This document shows, piece by piece, positions 59,323-64,000 of a stretch of DNA of 64,000 nt. This DNA is from Gracilariopsis chorda. Taxonomy: Eukaryota; Rhodophyta; Florideophyceae; Gracilariales; Gracilariaceae. The stretch is from positions 118,373 through 182,372 of the forward strand of contig NBIV01000141.1 of the NCBI GenBank assembly GCA_003194525.1, given 5' to 3'. A model generated the notes under the pieces. That model worked only from the letters and a program-made list of their open reading frames with translations, was not told the origin of the DNA and searched no databases. A program made the translations under genes and the position numbers. Each line of letters starts with the position of its first letter. Positions within the stretch are counted from its first letter, which is position 1.

Positions 59323-61394
59323 TTGGGAGTGTAACCCCCCATCCTATGGGAGTGCTGCCAACAAAGATGACAGCCGCCGATGTACTTGGAGTTACCACCT
59401 CTTCTGAGGAGTTCGCCCCGCCGTCCGAAGACGTCAAGTCTAAGGAGGGGGAGGAAACCGCTACTTCAGCGTCGAACATACCGAGTAACTCGGAATTGCG
59501 AAGCACACCTGTTCCTTAGGGCAATGCTCCATTGAGCAACGACCGGATTGATCCGGAAAAAGCACTTGAAGCGCTGGACGTCAGCCACGTGCCAGAGTCG
59601 CACCGCGAAAAACTCCGTACCGTGTTACGGGAATTCACCACAATGTGGGATGGCTCGCTTGGCGAGATTAATGCAACGGAACACCGGATCGATTTAATCC
59701 CCGGTGCGCGACAAGTTGCACAACCCTCTTACAGGGCAGGTCCGAAAGCTCGGGAAGAGGAGCAGTCCCAGGTGGACAAGATGCTCCGCGCAGGTGTGAT
59801 TGAGCCCGCTCAATCACCCTGGGCATCCCCAGTTGTACTGGCTTTAAAGGCCGACGGAACCTGGAGGTTCTGTGTCGACTACCGCCGGCTCAATGCCGTG
59901 ACTGTTAGGGACACGTACCCCATCCCTCGTATGGACGAGTGCATTGACTCCCTTGGAGACGCCACAGTGTTCACGGCCCTTGATGCCAATTGGGGATATT
60001 GGCAAGTACCTGTCAGACAGGAGGATCGCGACAAAACCGCATTCACCTGCCATGCAGGAACGTACCGCTTCAAGCGGATGCCATTTGGGTTAACCAACGC
60101 CCCCGCCACCTTTCAGCGTGCAGTAGATATTCTACTCAACCGCTTTAAGTGGCGGAGTTGTCTGGTCTACCTTGATGATATCATCATCTTCTCCAACTCG
60201 TTGGACGACCATCTCACTCACGTCCGAGACGTGCTGACCGTACTCCGCGATGCGGGAATTACCCTCAAGTTGAGGAAATGCGAGTTTTTCACAGATACTG
60301 TGAAGTATCTGGGTCACATTATCCGTCCTGGACGGTTAGTGATCGAGGAAGCTCGAGTCAAATCCCTCGTTGAGGCGAAAGAACCCCGTACTCAAACGGA
60401 ACTGCGCTCCTTTCTGGGGCTGGTCAACGTCTATCGACGGTTTATCCCGAACTTTTAGGTTACTGCAGCGCCCCTGAACGCGTTGTTGCGAAAGGGGAAC
60501 CCCCCAAAACTGGGAACATTTACGCCGGAGCAATCGGAAGCTTTTAACTCCTTAAAGGAGGCTGTCACATCAGCACCAATCCTACATCTTCCAAAACTTG
60601 GGTTGCCATACTCCGTAGATACGGACTCAAGCGACTACCAAGTCAGGTGTGCTCTTTTTCAAACCACCCCCGAGGGGGAACGACATCCAATTGCTTATTG
60701 GTCGCGCTCGCTCAATGTTCATGAGCGGAACTACTCCGTATCGGAGAAAGAGTGCCTCGCCGTCGTATGGGCGATGACCACTCTGCGCCCCTACCTTATG
60801 GGAATTCACTTCACCGTGTACACGGATCATTCCTCATTGAGGTGGTTGATGAATATCTCCGACCCGTCGGGACGCCTCATGCGCTGGAGACTCCGCCTCG
60901 CGGAATATGACTTTCAAGTCATTTATAAAAAGGGTGCGCAGAACACCCAGGCCGACGCTTTATCGCGGTTACCCACAAGTGGGGAAGCACTCCCAACGGA
61001 AGATGATGAAGTCCCATGCTTCATGGCTATAGACCCGGATGATCCGGAACATGCCGTCGAGGCTAGGCCAGAAACCTGGGACGAGGATGCTGACTTTGAC
61101 GAACTACTCGCATCGCGAGATGAATCTGAGAACCCGTTACCGGGAAACTTTGTACCGGTATCACCGGAAGAAATGATCCGAGAACAATTCGGCGACCCAT
61201 TCTGTACGAGGATCCGTGCCCGTATCAACGGTGGTGAAGATCTCCCTTTCAGGGTAAACGACAAAGGCTACCTCGTAAGGAAGGTCGAAGCCTGCCAACA
61301 GATTGTGGTACCACATTCCCTGCAATCGCGGGTGTTACATCTATCACACTACGCCCCATCGGAGGTCACCCAGGTGGGAGGAAACTCTACCTAA
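59323..61394 (+). pseudogene. pol: Gypsy 2 reverse transcriptase and RNase H, interrupted by two stops
   Basis: The linker (from about 59346, GVLPTKMTAADVLG) leads to TAG at 59517. The reverse transcriptase follows with AGVIEPAQSPWASPVVL, FCVDYRRLNAVTVRD, RMPFGLTNAPATFQRAVD and an intact YLDD (codons 60168-60179). A TAG at 60456-60458 interrupts the thumb/connection. The same frame then continues into RNase H: ETDSS-type VDTDSSDYQVRCAL, YSVSEKECLAVVWAM, TVYTDHSSLRWLM and QADALSRL. It ends in an acidic linker and the start of the H2C2 finger. Catalytic residues are kept, so the copy is recent despite being inactive. Confidence 0.87.
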
Positions 61395-62387
61395 CCCTGT
61401 GAAGGGATTTCTATTGGCCCGCCATGGCAGTGGATTGCTACGCAACTGTGTGGTTCTGTAGCGAATGCGCGAAGAATCGCGTCAAGCTCCGCAAAAATGC
61501 GAATAAGATGAAAACTATTCCCCGCAAGGGCGCCACTCGAGTTTATCGCAATTGATCTTCTCGGACCACTACTCGCCACAAAACGTGGAAACAAGTTTCT
61601 ACTTGTCATCGCCGACCGCTTTTCTAAGCTTGTACGGACTGTCCCTCTTCGGAGGATAACCGCTCTCACGGTGGCCCAGGCTCTGGTGACGCACTGGATT
61701 TTTGTCTACGGTCCCCCTGTGGAGGTGCTCTCTGATAACGGGAAACAGTTCGTGAGCAAGTTCTTCCAGGATGTTTGTCGCATCCTGGATGTCAAGAACT
61801 TGTTCACGACTACCTACCACCCCCAGTGTAATGGGCAAGTTAAACGGTTTAACCGGACGTTACTCGCGGCATTACGTTCCTACGTCGCAGACCACCCAAA
61901 GAACTGGGACATGTACGCTGATGCGGTAACCTACGCCTACAATACGCAGGTACACCGGACTACCGGAGTTTCGCCATTCGAGTTGGTTCTATCTAGAACA
62001 CCCCCGCCTGTGGCGCTGGAACCCCAAGCTACCTTGGACAATTTCCCATCTGTGGGTATCTACCGGCAGCAATGGAAGCAATGGCTTTCCAAGCTGGTCC
62101 CCGCTGCGCGGAAGTCTATGGCACGGGCCCAAGCCGCTTACAAGCGGGATTTTGATGCTCGCTTGCGAGGGAAAGCGTCCCCGATTCGGGCGAATACCTA
62201 CATCTCCATCAGGAAGGAGTACTACAACCCGGAACGGGAAAAGCGCCATAAACTCTCGCCTGTGGCGGATGGACCATTCAAGGTCATCTCTGTGAACACC
62301 GACACTGTCGTGGCAGAGATGGGCGACACGCACGAACGGATTTCCCGTGATCGTGTTGTCCTTGCCCCTCCTCCTCGTCAGAGGTAG
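61395..62387 (+). pseudogene. pol: Gypsy 2 integrase, frameshifted, catalytic Glu replaced by Lys
   Basis: The H2C2 finger and the start of the core (61350-61670) are spread over shifted frames: CSECAKN supplies the Cys pair and IAIDLLGPL the first Asp. From 61671 the frame is open: VEVLSDNGKQFVSKFFQDV with the second Asp, then NGQVKRFNRTLLAALR, where the third acidic residue is Lys (AAA, 61842-61844) in place of Glu. AYNTQVHRTTGVSPFELVLS and a basic C-terminal region (SIRKEYYNPEREKRHKLSP ... HERISRDRVVLAPPP) follow. The stop is at 62385-62387. The integrase would be inactive. Confidence 0.87.
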
Positions 62388-64000
62388 TCCTGGATCCAGG
62401 CAAACCCGTTTCTACGGACTCTGCAACACCGGAATCATCCGGGAGTACTAGGCCTATGGTACTACCACACCCCAGCCGGGGACTCTCATACCTACCGACC
62501 CTATCGGATTCACCAGCTCAGCCGGGTAATTTGGGCCTCTCAGCGCCCGCTCCTACCACGCCCGCCCCATTGGCGCGCATGTATACCCGCCAAGCGGGAA
62601 TGTTATCCCTTATCCTGCCGCTCCGTCTAAGGAGGGGAGGAGAACACTCGTTTTCGAGGAACGATATCGCCGTCGCAACGGGAAACACACCGTAACATAT
62701 GGAAAACTGACCCTGGAGCACGGAGTATGTCACGCGACACTAATCCCCCGTTCCCGGGCAGTGCTGTGCAACAGGAACCAGACGCGCAGGCCCCGCAAAA
62801 GCGGCAAATACACCGTTTGTCACGTGAAAACGAGAAGCCTCCCTCCAATACCGCAGCAGCGGAAATGCAATCGCCCGATCCATCCCCGGAGGCATCGCCA
62901 CAAACGCGGAAAAATATACCGTGCTACACGGGAAGTTGAAGCGCAACTACCGCACACCCCTGTCAGGGAAGGATCCCCGATAAGGGAGTATGGTGACGAT
63001 CGCCATCAATCCCCTGAGCAGGGCGATGCCTCGAAGCCGCCGTTGGTGGAAGTCCCCGCGGAAGCGGTTCAATCAGGTCGATCAGACCCGTGCCTTGCGG
63101 AGAAGAGGCGCCCAGATACACCAGCGCCGCTGGGAAATCCCCACACCCAACCTGGGAAAAAGGCAGCCAAACCGCAGCCGAAGCTTCAGGCCCTGGCCCG
63201 CAAGCGCCGGAAACGCCTCCCGTCGTCGACGGAATTGATGCCCCCGTTCCGGGGAATAATTTGCGCCACCTCCCGCAACGCTGCGGCGAAGAACCAAGGA
63301 ACTCGGGAATAACGCGCGCCATCGCACGCTCGAAACCGGTCGTACCGGACGCTGCTCCTCCGCTTGGAGACGGTGCACCGCACTTAGTGGCCAAGCCCCT
63401 GAAAAGGGTGTCATCGGCACCTGCCCGGCACCCCCCAAAGGGAAATTTTGACCAAAATACCGGTGTACCGGAGTTAGCCCCAGGCAACCCGTCAGTAGCC
63501 GGGGACACCACGGCATCGCCGGAACGTATGGTGCAGAGCGCTCGTGCGCCTGGCCGGAAGGCGGTTTTGCCACCCAAATCACCGTGTCGCACGGGACCCC
63601 CAGGGGATTGTGGAAATGCCGATTCCCCAGGAGCGGTCATCTTCCCGCCAACTCGCGGTTCGTGAGCTCAACCGCAAAGGCGGAGCACAAGTCCCCCGCC
63701 GACTGGCGCTTCGCCCGCAATACCGCTAAAGCGGAAATGAACCTGCCCCAATGGGGAATGACTTGCCGGTGAAAACCGTGGCACCACACACCCTCTTGAG
63801 GGATATCTTCCCGCATGAGCAGCGGCCGCTATCACAGCGCACGGCAACGCCAGAGTTATCGCCGAACACCCTGCTAAGGGACATTATACCGCACAGCGGG
63901 CAGCCCCCGGCAAGGAAGTACAACCACCACCCGGCACGGCCGGCAGGTCTACGAACGAGAGTTCGTAGTAGACCGACTTGTCGGGACACTTGGGACCAGG
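62388..64000 (+). other. Gypsy 2 3' region: hydrophilic open stretches (possible ORF3) packed with short hairpins
   Basis: At least 1.6 kb follow integrase before the window ends. Protein-like, Pro/Ala/Arg/Gln-rich open stretches occur in different frames: 62456-62695, 62727-62939, 62850-63312 and 63090-63665, then 63733-64000 still open. No domain, signal peptide or transmembrane helix is recognised, so an env-like gene is not supported. Short inverted repeats such as CCGTGTCGCACGG (63582-63594), CCCTCTTGAGGG (63791-63802) and an 8-bp stem at 63949-63968 recur about every 30 nt. It may be a decayed third ORF or structured noncoding sequence. Confidence 0.45.

Larger units (their letters stand above)
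55499..64000 (+). mobile_element. Ty3/gypsy retrotransposon 2, younger, hairpin-rich, runs off the window
   Basis: A 5' LTR (55499-56155), primer-binding site, gag, protease, reverse transcriptase/RNase H, integrase and a long 3' region occur in Ty3/gypsy order (integrase after RNase H). The 3' LTR is beyond the right edge. It is closely related to gypsy 1 but far better preserved: gag is intact and pol is broken by only a few events. These are a frameshift near 59316, TAG at 59517-59519, TAG at 60456-60458, frameshifts around 61370-61670, and a Lys replacing the catalytic Glu of integrase. The whole element is dense in short inverted repeats. Confidence 0.88.

Noticed and set aside
59300-59330. 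A second programmed -1 frameshift between protease and reverse transcriptase
   Set aside because: In gypsy 1 the protease end and the linker lie in one frame, so the offset in gypsy 2 is better explained by a one-base deletion near 59316.
62700-64000. CRISPR-like array, because of evenly spaced short palindromes
   Set aside because: The palindromes differ from each other, there is no constant repeat or spacer, and the context is a eukaryotic retrotransposon.
62388-64000. Env-like gene after gypsy 2 integrase
   Set aside because: No signal peptide, membrane helix, furin-like site or Cys pattern is present in any frame.

Overview
The window is nuclear DNA of a eukaryote, most likely a florideophyte red alga of the Chondrus crispus type. 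The genus is an inference. The support is that every convincing host gene is a single uninterrupted exon and genes lie close together. The island also holds a transaldolase with a plastid-type N-terminus, secreted glycan-active enzymes and NRF-6-like/LOR-type proteins. Two of three tRNA genes carry tiny introns inside the D-arm, a habit established for the red alga Cyanidioschyzon merolae. The flanks are packed with LTR retrotransposons, as reported for Chondrus.

Layout. 0.3-1.05 kb: a ~114-bp tandem repeat. 1.6-2.9 kb: broken coding remnants that look like a Crypton-type element (GCR1_C-like and recombinase core-binding-like pieces). 3.0-4.8 kb: relic of a Ty1/copia element (minus strand). 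5.19-10.05 kb: a second, different copia element with both LTRs recognisable but many breaks (minus). 10.06-17.46 kb: an old Ty3/gypsy element (minus) with one LTR. 19.4-53.7 kb: the host gene island. 54.1-55.3 kb: a 5'-truncated pogo/Tigger-like DDE transposase (minus). 55.5-64.0 kb: a younger Ty3/gypsy element (plus) that runs off the right edge and is related to the one at 10-17 kb.

Host genes in order: Ser/Thr kinase (minus), acyltransferase-3/NRF-6-like membrane protein (plus), an unknown type I membrane protein (plus), plastid transaldolase (plus), a small mucin-like single-pass protein (minus) divergent from an unknown multi-pass protein (plus), a LURP-one-related protein (minus), tRNA-Pro(CGG), tRNA-Asp(GTC, D-arm intron), organellar ribosomal protein uS14 (plus), an unknown low-complexity protein (minus) divergent from a probable N-myristoylated polyQ protein (plus), two tail-to-tail paralogous secreted heparinase/polysaccharide-lyase-like proteins (39.3-45.2 kb), a two-finger C2H2 protein (plus), a fucosyltransferase-like Golgi protein (minus) and tRNA-Ala(TGC, D-arm intron). 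Functionally the island mixes central carbon metabolism, organelle translation, signalling and, most distinctively, extracellular-polysaccharide enzymes.

The most unusual signals are: (1) the right-hand gypsy element is studded, in LTR, gag, pol and 3' region alike, with short perfect inverted repeats, mostly of the form CCN..NGG with 1-5 nt loops and stems up to 10 bp; (2) 11-12 nt introns in two tRNA genes at nearly the same place, immediately downstream of the A box; (3) the inverted pair of lyase-like genes, one of which has lost candidate catalytic residues and gained a C-terminal domain.
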